Assembly: GCF_000218565.1 (NCBI RefSeq)
Contig: NC_015684.1
Coordinates: 1,240,001-1,304,000 of the forward strand
From: Afipia carboxidovorans OM5
Lineage (GTDB): Bacteria > Pseudomonadota > Alphaproteobacteria > Rhizobiales > Xanthobacteraceae
Direction: 5' to 3'
Length of the DNA: 64,000 bases
Below are positions 17,541-25,357 of the stretch, in pieces; within the stretch, counting starts at the first letter, position 1; every line of letters starts with the position of its first letter. The translations under genes and the position numbers were made by a program. The notes beneath the pieces were generated by a model that made no database searches, was not told where the DNA came from, and saw only the letters and a program-made list of their open reading frames with translations.

Positions 17541-18362
17541 ATGGCTGAAAATACCGGTCTGATGCGCGGTAAGCGAGGGATCATCCTTGGCGTCGCGAAC
17601 AACCGCTCGATTGCCTATGGGATCGCCAAATCCTGCCGCGACCAGGGCGCGGAACTGGCGCTGACCTGGCAGGGCGATGCGTTGAAGAAGCGCGTCGAGC
17701 CGCTCGCCAAGGAGCTCGGCGCGATCACGCTCGGCCATTGCGACGTCACCGACGGCGCTTCCATCGACGCTGTGTTCGAGGAAGCGAAAAAGCAGTGGGG
17801 CAAGATCGATTTTGTCGTCCACGCCATTGCTTTTGCCGACAAGGACGAACTCGACGGCCGCTATCTCGACACCACCGAGGCGAACTTCTCGCGCTCGATG
17901 CTGATCTCCTGCTACTCGCTCACGGCGATCACGCAGCGCGCCGAGAAGCTGATGACGGAGGGCGGTTCGATTCTCACGCTGTCCTATTACGGCGCGGAGA
18001 AGTGGATGCCGCATTACAACGTCATGGGCGTTGCCAAGGCGGCACTCGAGGCGAGCGTGCGGTATCTCGCGGCCGATCTCGGCGAGAAGAACATCCGCGT
18101 CAACGCGATTTCGGCGGGACCGATCAAGACGCTCGCCGCGTCCGGCATCGGCGATTTCCGCTACATCCTGAAGTGGAACGAATACAACGCGCCGCTGCGC
18201 CGAACCGTGACGCAGGAAGAAGTCGGCGACAGTGCGATGTATTTGCTGTCCGATCTCGCGCGCGGCGTCACCGGCGAGGTGCACCATGTCGATTCCGGCT
18301 ATAATGTCGTCGGCATGAAACGCCCCGACGCGCCGGATATATCGCTTGCGGGGAAAGACTGA
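17541..18362 (+). CDS. fabI: enoyl-[acyl-carrier-protein] reductase (NADH)
   Basis: Last reductive step of each fatty-acid elongation cycle. 273 aa, normal FabI size. The divergent Rossmann motif GVANNRSIAYGIA near residue 18 and the catalytic Y-x6-K arrangement in SYYGAEKWMPHYNVMGVAK are both FabI-type. It ends GEVHHVDSGYNVVGM. The frame is open upstream to 17430, but ATG 17541 gives the family start MAENTGLMRGKRG. It is divergent from the sigma factor gene. Confidence 0.92.
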   Translation: MAENTGLMRGKRGIILGVANNRSIAYGIAKSCRDQGAELALTWQGDALKKRVEPLAKELGAITLGHCDVTDGASIDAVFEEAKKQWGKIDFVVHAIAFADKDELDGRYLDTTEANFSRSMLISCYSLTAITQRAEKLMTEGGSILTLSYYGAEKWMPHYNVMGVAKAALEASVRYLAADLGEKNIRVNAISAGPIKTLAASGIGDFRYILKWNEYNAPLRRTVTQEEVGDSAMYLLSDLARGVTGEVHHVDSGYNVVGMKRPDAPDISLAGKD

Positions 18363-18375
18363 ACTCCGACGCTGC

Positions 18376-18500
18376 GTGCCCCGGACGCAGCGCATCACGT
18401 AAGTGGTGCGCTGCAGAGCCGGGGCCGTTTCGAATTCGGTGTCCGCGAGGGTCCCGGTTCTGCGAAGCGGCGTTGCACGCCGCATCGCGCCCGGGACACT
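18376..18500. repeat. palindromic intergenic repeat, CCCGGGAC family
   Basis: About 125 bp with two nested hairpins: ccccggacgcagcgca...tgcgctgcagagccgggg, and gggtcccggttctgcgaagcgg...ccgcatcgcgcccgggac. It is a separate family from the other repeats here and lies between fabI and the phosphatase gene. Confidence 0.65.
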
Positions 18501-18550
18501 TGAGGGGCCGATCCTTCGCAATGACGACCTGAATTGAGATTAATCGCCCG

Positions 18551-19150
18551 ATGCCGTCTCCCACCATCTACTTCATCCGCCATGGCCAGACCGAATGGAA
18601 TGCGGCCGGCCGCTTTCAGGGCACGCAGGACATTCCGCTGAACGAGCGCGGCAAGGTGCAAGCGGTGCGCGCGGGCGAACTGCTGGCCGACATTCTCGCT
18701 GTGGATTCACACAAGCCGGAGCGCATTCCGTTTGTCGCCTCGCCACTTGGCCGGGCGCGTCAGACGATGGAGCTTGTGCGCGGCGAGCTCGGCATGCCGC
18801 CGCACGGCTATGACCTTGATGACCGTCTGCGCGAGGTGGGTTATGGCCACTGGGAAGGCTCGACGCTGGTCGAGATGGAGAAGTCTCACCCCGAACTGTT
18901 TGCGCAGCGGCAGGCCGACAAATGGGGCGTGCCGCCGCCCGGTGGCGAAAGCTATGCGTCGGTGGCGCTACGCATGCGCGACTGGTACGATTCGCTGCTG
19001 CAGGACACGGTTGCGGTGTCCCATGGCGGCGCCTGCCGCGCGCTGATGGCGGCGCTCGAGGTCGAGACGCCGGTCAGTGCGGTCGAGATTTATATCGAGC
19101 AGGGCGTCGTCTACGTCTTCAAGGACGGCAAGATCACCAAGCATAGTTGA
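18551..19150 (+). CDS. histidine phosphatase family protein
   Basis: 199 aa of the phosphoglycerate-mutase-like superfamily. The catalytic RHG is in IYFIRHGQTEWN near residue 10. The acidic partner occurs in LREVGYGHWEG, and the second histidine in VAVSHGGACRALM. The size and lack of the long dPGM insertion point to a phosphatase rather than a glycolytic mutase. The substrate is unknown. It is followed by a long perfect inverted repeat. Confidence 0.82.
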   Translation: MPSPTIYFIRHGQTEWNAAGRFQGTQDIPLNERGKVQAVRAGELLADILAVDSHKPERIPFVASPLGRARQTMELVRGELGMPPHGYDLDDRLREVGYGHWEGSTLVEMEKSHPELFAQRQADKWGVPPPGGESYASVALRMRDWYDSLLQDTVAVSHGGACRALMAALEVETPVSAVEIYIEQGVVYVFKDGKITKHS

Positions 19151-19176
19151 GAGGAAGCCGAGCCTATCAGCTGCTT

Positions 19177-19321
19177 CTTCCCCTCTCCCCTTGTGGGAGA
19201 GGGTGGCGAATCGAGCAAAGCGAGATTGAGCCGGGTGAGGGGTCAAGGCTCAAGGTGGTAGACCCCTCACCGATCCTCGCTAACGCTCGGATCACCCTCT
19301 CCCACAAGGGGAGAGGGGAAG
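19177..19321. repeat. palindromic intergenic repeat, CTCTCCCC family, copy 2 (29-bp perfect arms)
   Basis: The arms 19177-19205 and 19293-19321 are exact reverse complements over 29 bp and enclose an inner ggtgaggggtc/gacccctcacc pair. Transcribed, this would fold into a long cruciform-like hairpin upstream of aroC. Confidence 0.85.
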
Positions 19322-19439
19322 AGTCCCGTCCCCAGTGTCATGACTGGGACAAGGCGGGGCATGACGCATGTTGCGACGGCTGTTGCGATTTTCGCTACAT
19401 CTGGCTACCACGTAGGAAATTTCCTATTTGGCTTGGCTC

Positions 19440-20519
19440 ATGTCCTTCAACACCTTCGGCCATATGTTCCGTGTCACCACCTTCGGCGAGAGCCATGGGG
19501 TAGCGCTCGGCTGCGTGGTCGATGGCTGCCCGCCGCGCATTCCACTGACGGCTGCGGAAATCCAGCGCGATCTCGATCGCCGCAAGCCCGGCCAGTCGCG
19601 CTTTACCACGCAGCGGCAGGAGGCCGATCAGGTCAAGATTCTGTCCGGCGTGATGGAGACCGAGCGCGGGCAGGTGACGACCGGCACGCCGATTGCGCTG
19701 ATGATCGAGAACACCGATCAGCGCTCCAAGGACTATTCGGACATCAAGGACAAATATCGTCCCGGTCATGCCGACTACACCTATGAAGCCAAGTACGGCA
19801 TCCGCGACTATCGTGGCGGCGGCCGCTCCTCGGCGCGCGAGACCGCGGCGCGGGTTGCGGCGGGCGCGGTGGCGCGCAAGGTCATTCCCGATGTGAAGGT
19901 GCGCGCTGCGCTCGTGCAGATGGGGCCGCACAAGATCGACCGCGCCAACTGGAACTGGGACGATGTCACGCGCAATCCGTTCTTCTGCCCGGACGCGACC
20001 AAGGCCGCCTTCTTCGAGGAATATCTCGACGAGATCCGCAAGAGCGGCTCGTCGATCGGTGCTGTGATCGAAGTGGTCGCGGAAAACGTACCCGCGGGCT
20101 GGGGCGCACCGATCTACGGCAAGCTCGATAGCGATCTTGCGGCTGCGCTGATGAGCATCAACGCGGTGAAGGGCGTCGAGATCGGCGCGGGCTTCGGCGC
20201 AGCCGAGTTGCGCGGAGAGGACAACGCCGACGAGATGCGCGCTGGCAATAACGGTCCGGTGTTTCTGTCGAACCATGCGGGCGGCATCCTCGGCGGCATC
20301 TCGACCGGACAGGCCGTGGTAGCGCGCTTTGCCGTGAAACCGACATCGTCGATCCTCACGCCGCGCAAGACCGTCGATCGCGCAGGCGGGGAGACCGACA
20401 TCCTGACCAAGGGCCGGCACGATCCTTGTGTCGGCATTCGCGCGGTGCCGGTTGCCGAAGCGATGGTCGCCTGCGTGCTGGCCGATCACTTCCTGCGCCA
20501 CCGCGGCCAGAACGGCTAG
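19440..20519 (+). CDS. aroC: chorismate synthase
   Basis: Converts EPSP to chorismate, the last step of the shikimate pathway, using reduced FMN. 359 aa, full length. The three signatures are present: GESHGVALGCVVDGCPP near the N-terminus, the GGGRSSARETAARVAAGA block, and the C-terminal GRHDPCVGIRAVPVAEAM. An in-frame TTG at 19428 is possible, but the ATG gives the family start MSFNTFG. Confidence 0.95.
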   Translation: MSFNTFGHMFRVTTFGESHGVALGCVVDGCPPRIPLTAAEIQRDLDRRKPGQSRFTTQRQEADQVKILSGVMETERGQVTTGTPIALMIENTDQRSKDYSDIKDKYRPGHADYTYEAKYGIRDYRGGGRSSARETAARVAAGAVARKVIPDVKVRAALVQMGPHKIDRANWNWDDVTRNPFFCPDATKAAFFEEYLDEIRKSGSSIGAVIEVVAENVPAGWGAPIYGKLDSDLAAALMSINAVKGVEIGAGFGAAELRGEDNADEMRAGNNGPVFLSNHAGGILGGISTGQAVVARFAVKPTSSILTPRKTVDRAGGETDILTKGRHDPCVGIRAVPVAEAMVACVLADHFLRHRGQNG

Positions 20520-20637
20520 ACTCACATTCTTTCGTTCACGGATTGCTGATGCCGGAACGCGCATTGTTGCGCGCGGGCCGGGAGCCAATTGGTCGCAGGC
20601 TCATTATCTCCACGGAACGGATAGGTGGAGATGAGCG

Positions 20638-21222
20638 ATGCTCAAGACAATCCTGATAGGCACGGCGATCGTCGCCGCCATGGCGGCGTTTGAGCCCGGT
20701 GCGGCGATGGCGCAGCATAGAGGTGGCGGAGGCGGCCACATGGGCGGCGGTGCGCACTTCGGCGGCGGAGGCGGATTTGGCGGCGGTCATTTTGGTGGCG
20801 GCGGGTTCGCGCGCGGTGGTGGTTTTTCCCGCGGCGGCGGAAGCTTTGGCGGCTCCGTGATGCGCGGCGGCGGCATGCGCAACAGTTTTGCGGCGACCAA
20901 TCCGGGCGTGATGCGCAATGCCACAATCAACCGCTCGTTTGGTCCCACAGTCGGTAGCGGTCGCTATGTCCGCGGTTGGAACGGCCATGGACATCGCGGA
21001 TGGCGTCACCGTGGTTGGGGTTATGGAGTCCCGCTGGCGTTCGGCTATGGCTACTACGGCGGTTATTACGACGATTACCCGTATGACTACGCCTATTACG
21101 GCGATGGTTATTACGGTGACAGCTACTACGGCGACTACGCCTATAATGACTCGTGTTACCGGGTGACGCGCTATCACACCCGGACGGGCTGGCACGCACG
21201 GACCGTCAACGTGTGCGATTGA
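20638..21222 (+). CDS. secreted Gly/Tyr-rich low-complexity protein
   Basis: 194 aa. A signal peptide ending AAMAQ is followed by a Gly-rich region (about 28-85, with FGGG repeats), a middle section, and a Tyr-rich stretch (about 135-175) of degenerate YYGD/DY repeats. A short C-terminal piece with two cysteines (DSCYRVTRYHT...NVC) closes it. No enzyme motif. Such proteins are probably surface or envelope structural components. GGTGGAG precedes the ATG. Confidence 0.65.
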   Translation: MLKTILIGTAIVAAMAAFEPGAAMAQHRGGGGGHMGGGAHFGGGGGFGGGHFGGGGFARGGGFSRGGGSFGGSVMRGGGMRNSFAATNPGVMRNATINRSFGPTVGSGRYVRGWNGHGHRGWRHRGWGYGVPLAFGYGYYGGYYDDYPYDYAYYGDGYYGDSYYGDYAYNDSCYRVTRYHTRTGWHARTVNVCD

Positions 21223-21254
21223 TCGCTTGCGGCGTTATCGCAACGCTCCGGCAA

Positions 21255-21285
21255 ACAAAAACGGCGGCCCTTGGGCCGCCGTTTG
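21255..21285 (-). terminator. Rho-independent terminator between convergent genes
   Basis: Perfect 9-bp stem CGGCGGCCC/GGGCCGCCG. On the minus strand it is followed by TTTTTGTTTG, suiting the chemoreceptor gene that ends at 21306. On the plus strand the T-run is short (GTTTGC), so it may work weakly for the Gly/Tyr-rich gene too. Confidence 0.75.
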
Positions 21286-21305
21286 CATGTTGAAGTGGTG
21301 TCAGC

Positions 21306-22988
21306 TCAGGCAGCGCGGATCTGGCCGATAAAGTTCTGCACCTCGACTTCGAGCCGGGTGCTTTCCTGTGCCAGCGACTGTGCCGCCGAGAACACCTGCG
21401 AGGAGGCCGCGCCGGTCTCGCTGTTGCCGCGATGGACCTCGTCGATGTTGACGGCGACCTGCGAACAGAGCTCGGCCGCCTGACGCACATTGCGAGCAAT
21501 CTCCTGCGTCGCCGCGCCCTGTTCTTCGACAGCGGCGGCGATCGCGGAGGAGATTTCCGAGATCTGGTCGATCGTTGCGCTGATTTCCTTGATGGTCACG
21601 ACCGAGTCGTCGGTCGCGGCCTGCATGCCGGCAATCTGCGCGCCGATCTCGTCGGTCGCCTTCGCGGTCTGGGAGGCGAGGGCCTTCACCTCGGAAGCGA
21701 CGACCGCAAAGCCGCGTCCCGCTTCACCCGCGCGCGCCGCCTCGATGGTGGCGTTGAGGGCAAGCAGGTTGGTCTGCTCGGCAATCGCGGTGATGAGCTT
21801 GACGACGTCGCCGATGCGGGCAGCGGCAGCCGAAAGCTCGCTGATGCTGGCGTTGGTCTTCTCGGCCTGCTGCACGGCGCGCTGGGCGACGCGGCTCGAT
21901 TCCATCACCTGACGGCCGATCTCGCCGACGGAGGAGGTGATCTCTTCGGTTGCCGCAGCGGTCGACTGGATGCTCTCCGACACCGTGCGCGAACCGTTGG
22001 CGGCGGAGGTCGAGAGCTGCTGGGTGACGTCCGCGGCCTTGGTCAGCGTCCCGGCGGAGGATTCCATTTCGGTGGAAGCTGACGACAGCGAGGTCACCAG
22101 TTCGCCGATCATGGTTTCGAACTCGCGGGTGATGCCATCCACCATCTCGGCGCGCTTGACCTTGGCGCTTGCCTCCTCGGCAGCGGCGATGTCGGCTGCC
22201 TTCTTGGCGACCAGCGCGTTCTTGAAAACCTGCAGCGTGGCCGCGATCTTGCCGATTTCGGTCTTCTCGCTCTGCTGCGGGATTTCGGCGGAGAGATCGC
22301 CCTCCGCCAGCATCTCCATCGGCTTGATGACCGAACCGATCGAGTGGGCGACGTCGCGGACGATGAGGAATGCAGCGCCTGCACCGATCAGGATCATAAT
22401 GGCGAGCGCGCCGATTACGATCATCGAGCCGATGTTGTAATCCTCGGTGGCCTGGTTGCCGGCGGCGTCGGCGCTCTGGTCATTCAGGGCGACGATCTTG
22501 GCGAGGGCGCCGTCCATTGCGCGGCCGATCTTCACCGACTTCTCGGCGTTGAGCTTGCGGGCGCCGGCGACGTCCTTCTTCTTGGCGAGTTCGACGACTT
22601 CGTCGGCCGAAGCCCGGAATTTCTTCCAGGAAGCATCAAGGTCGGCGTACATCTCGCGCTCTGCCGGTGAGGAAATCAGCGCGCCGTAGCCTTCAAAGGC
22701 CTTGTCGAAGTCGCGGGCGCGGGCAGTCAGGTTCTTCATGATGTCGGCCATGAAGGCCTCATCGGGCTCCGTCAGGGTGTCGCGCAGCACGGCGCGGAAG
22801 CGCGCGGCCTGGGTGCGCATCTCGCCGAGGTAGCGGATGCTCGGCAGCCAGTTGGTGCGGATTTCCTGGGTCGACGCATTGATCGTCCGCATCTCGACAA
22901 TCGAAAACGTCCCGAGCGCTGCAAGCGAAAGCAGGAGGACGGACACGAGCGTAATGAGTTTGGCGCTGATGGAGAGCCTGGAGAGCAT
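21306..22988 (-). CDS. methyl-accepting chemotaxis protein
   Basis: 560 aa transmembrane chemoreceptor. TM1 (about 10-30), a mainly helical four-helix-bundle periplasmic sensor (about 31-188), TM2 (about 190-212), a HAMP domain, then the cytoplasmic signalling coil. The kinase-contact hairpin, AEQTNLLALNATIEAARAGE, is near residues 395-415, followed by GRGFAVVASEVKALA. No C-terminal CheR-binding pentapeptide is seen; it ends VQNFIGQIRAA. No che genes are nearby, so it is an orphan receptor of unknown ligand. Confidence 0.9.
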   Translation of the reverse strand: MLSRLSISAKLITLVSVLLLSLAALGTFSIVEMRTINASTQEIRTNWLPSIRYLGEMRTQAARFRAVLRDTLTEPDEAFMADIMKNLTARARDFDKAFEGYGALISSPAEREMYADLDASWKKFRASADEVVELAKKKDVAGARKLNAEKSVKIGRAMDGALAKIVALNDQSADAAGNQATEDYNIGSMIVIGALAIMILIGAGAAFLIVRDVAHSIGSVIKPMEMLAEGDLSAEIPQQSEKTEIGKIAATLQVFKNALVAKKAADIAAAEEASAKVKRAEMVDGITREFETMIGELVTSLSSASTEMESSAGTLTKAADVTQQLSTSAANGSRTVSESIQSTAAATEEITSSVGEIGRQVMESSRVAQRAVQQAEKTNASISELSAAAARIGDVVKLITAIAEQTNLLALNATIEAARAGEAGRGFAVVASEVKALASQTAKATDEIGAQIAGMQAATDDSVVTIKEISATIDQISEISSAIAAAVEEQGAATQEIARNVRQAAELCSQVAVNIDEVHRGNSETGAASSQVFSAAQSLAQESTRLEVEVQNFIGQIRAA

Positions 22989-23224
22989 GATCGAAGTCCT
23001 TAAAGGCGGGAGAGCCCTGAAAAAAGACGCAAGGCGGCATTGCCTGGGAAACCAGACTGTCGCGGAAGCAGAGGTGGCGAGTTCCAGTCGGGCCGAGGCG
23101 CTGCAATGAGACCCGGACCCGCATGTGACAAGGTAACTAAACAGTATGAAATGTTGGTAAATCTCTACCCGTTGGCCACCGAAATCCGTGACCGGCCCGA
23201 GCCCTCTTTGCTCTAGGCAAAGTC

Positions 23225-24466
23225 CTAGCGGATAAAGTCCGCGACGAGTTCGACATGGGCCGTATGGCGGAACTGATCCACCGGGCTGACGCTTGCGAGC
23301 CTGAACCCGCCGCCGGTCAGGATTCGTGCGTCACGGGCGAAGGTCGCGGGATTGCACGAGACGGCGACCACCCGGGACAGGCGGCTGGCGGCAAGCTGGC
23401 GGCTTTGGGCCTCAGCGCCCTGGCGCGGCGGATCGAACACGACGCAGTCGAACTCGCGTAGCTCCTGCGGCACCAGCGGCCGGCGAAACAGATCGCGCGC
23501 CACCGCCGTGAGCGGCTTCAACCCCTGCGTGGCGCGGACGGCGTTATTCAGCGCGTCGATCGCCTTGCCGTCACTGTCGAAAGCGGCCACGCGGAATTTT
23601 TCCGCGAGCCGCAGCGCGAACGGGCCGAAGCCGCAGAACAGGTCGGCGATCCGCTTCGCGCCTTTGCAGCGCTGAATGACGAGAGCAGCGAGCGTTTCTT
23701 CACCGGCTTGTGTTGGCTGCATGAAGGAGGCGGGCGGCAGTGTCACGCCTGCTCGGCCGACGCGGATGGTTGGTGGCGCGCGCAGCAGAACGAGTTCGCC
23801 ATGGCGTGTCAGGCGGGCGAGGCAATGCTGGTCCGCGAGCTCGGACAGCTTTGTTAAGATCGCCGTATCGAGCGGACCAGAGCCACGTACATCGATGTCG
23901 AGGCCGTTCTCGGTCGCGCTCACCTGAATATCGAGCGGTTTGCCGACGGGCTTTAGTAGCTGCGCAATCGCATTGGCGGCGGCAAGCGCGGCCTCCATTG
24001 CCGGATCGAGAATGGGGCAGCGGTCGATGGCGACAATCTCGTGTCGTCCCGCCGCGGCGAAACCAACACGCAGTCCGCCCGACCCCTGTCGCGCGTGGAA
24101 TGTGGCGCGGCGGCGGCCGGTGCCATGGGCATCGATCAGTTCGCCGACCTCGCAAACCAAGCCTGCCTGCTTCAACGTGTCGACAACAAGCTGGCGCTTC
24201 CAGGCACGATAGAAATCCTCTTGCCAATGCTGGATCGCACAGCCGCCGCAAATGCCGAAATAGGTGCAGAACGGTGCGATGCGTTCCGCACTCGGGGTGA
24301 TGATATTCACCAGCCCGCGGCGATCGGCTTGTGCGCCGGGCGAGGAGGTAACGTCGACGACTTCATTGGGAAGCGTGTAGGGCACGTAGAGTGCGTGTCC
24401 GCTGTCGAACGACACGCCGTCGCCCTGCTGGCCGACATGGTCGATGGTGAGGCGCTCGAGCGACAT
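23225..24466 (-). CDS. RumA/RlmD-like RNA (uracil-5-)-methyltransferase
   Basis: 413 aa SAM-dependent methyltransferase of the TrmA/RlmD family, probably modifying 23S rRNA. The N-terminal part has a TRAM-like barrel and Fe-S-type cysteines in CTYFGICGGCAIQHW plus C149 in DRCPIL. The C-terminal Rossmann domain has DLFCGFGPFAL for SAM, FDPPRQGAE, and the catalytic Cys in VSCNPATFARD (near residue 370). Which uridine it targets cannot be told from sequence. Its ATG overlaps the stop of the upstream TlyA-like gene by one base (TAATG), so the two rRNA-modification genes are coupled. Confidence 0.85.
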   Translation of the reverse strand: MSLERLTIDHVGQQGDGVSFDSGHALYVPYTLPNEVVDVTSSPGAQADRRGLVNIITPSAERIAPFCTYFGICGGCAIQHWQEDFYRAWKRQLVVDTLKQAGLVCEVGELIDAHGTGRRRATFHARQGSGGLRVGFAAAGRHEIVAIDRCPILDPAMEAALAAANAIAQLLKPVGKPLDIQVSATENGLDIDVRGSGPLDTAILTKLSELADQHCLARLTRHGELVLLRAPPTIRVGRAGVTLPPASFMQPTQAGEETLAALVIQRCKGAKRIADLFCGFGPFALRLAEKFRVAAFDSDGKAIDALNNAVRATQGLKPLTAVARDLFRRPLVPQELREFDCVVFDPPRQGAEAQSRQLAASRLSRVVAVSCNPATFARDARILTGGGFRLASVSPVDQFRHTAHVELVADFIR

Positions 24467-25197
24467 TAGCCGCGCCTGGCTCCGAGGAAGAACTCGCGGT
24501 TGCCGTCGCCGCCTGCGATGGCCGAGGGAAATACCTCGATGTCGGTGCAGCCCTGCGCGGCCGCGAACGCCGCGATATCGTCGCAGATCGCGCGATGCAC
24601 GGCTTCGTCACGCACGATGCCCTTTTTCACCTGCGCGCGGCCGGCTTCGAACTGCGGCTTGATGAGCGCGAGCATCTGCATCGGCGCGGCGGTGAACGAG
24701 AACACCGCTGGCAATACGAGCTTCAGCGAAATGAAGCTTGTGTCGATCACCGCAACATCCGGCCGCACCTCAAGGCGGCGGCCTTCAAGCGAGCGGATAT
24801 CGGTGTTCTCCAGCGATACGATTTTCGGATTCCCGCGCAGGCTCGGGTGCAGTTGGGCCGTGCCGACGTCGATTGCAAAAACGAGGCTCGCGCCGTTCGC
24901 AAGCAGCACCTCGGTGAAACCACCGGTCGAGGCGCCGACATCGACGCAGACGTGATCCTCGATATCGAGCGGATAATGCTCCAGTGCAGCCGCGAGCTTG
25001 ACGCCGCCGCGCGATACCCAAGGATGTGCAGGCTCGGCGCTGATGTCTGCGTCGACTGGAATTGATTCCGAGACTTTGGCGATGACCTTGCCGTTGGCGG
25101 TGACGAGCCCAGCCTCGATGGCCGCTTGCGCGCGAGCGCGGCTCTCAAACAGGCCGCGCTCGACCAGAAGAACGTCCGCGCGCTTGCGTTCAGTCAT
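24466..25197 (-). CDS. tlyA: TlyA-family rRNA methyltransferase
   Basis: 243 aa. The N-terminal S4 RNA-binding domain (about 5-60: RADVLLVERGLFESRARAQ) is followed by an FtsJ-like methyltransferase domain with SAM motif VDVGASTGGFTEVLL and VIDTSFISL. Relatives 2'-O-methylate cytidines in 16S/23S rRNA. Some were first described as haemolysins, but rRNA modification is the documented activity. ATG 25197 is chosen because upstream in-frame codons fall inside an intergenic repeat. Confidence 0.87.
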   Translation of the reverse strand: MTERKRADVLLVERGLFESRARAQAAIEAGLVTANGKVIAKVSESIPVDADISAEPAHPWVSRGGVKLAAALEHYPLDIEDHVCVDVGASTGGFTEVLLANGASLVFAIDVGTAQLHPSLRGNPKIVSLENTDIRSLEGRRLEVRPDVAVIDTSFISLKLVLPAVFSFTAAPMQMLALIKPQFEAGRAQVKKGIVRDEAVHRAICDDIAAFAAAQGCTDIEVFPSAIAGGDGNREFFLGARRG

Positions 25198-25211
25198 CGT
25201 CGTCCCTTTTT

Positions 25212-25327
25212 CACCTCTCCCCGTGGGGGAGAGGTCGGCGAGCAAGGCGAGCCGGGTGAGGGGATCGGTGCCGCACTGAGGCATTCAGTGCCCCTCACCC
25301 CGACCCTCTCCCCGCCGGGGAGAGGGA
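25212..25327. repeat. palindromic intergenic repeat, CTCTCCCC family, copy 3
   Basis: About 116 bp: cacctctccccgtgggggagaggt, then gccgggtgagggg...cccctcaccc, then ccctctccccgccggggagaggg. Same layout as the copies at 6412 and 19177. It sits between dxs and tlyA and could act as a transcription end or mRNA stabiliser. Confidence 0.78.
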
Positions 25328-25357
25328 GTGCATTAGCTTTGTGACGTCTTCGCCAAC

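Noticed and set aside
6412..25327. CRISPR array from repeated short sequences
   Set aside because: The repeats are few, kilobases apart, internally palindromic and lack regular spacers; they are interspersed elements.
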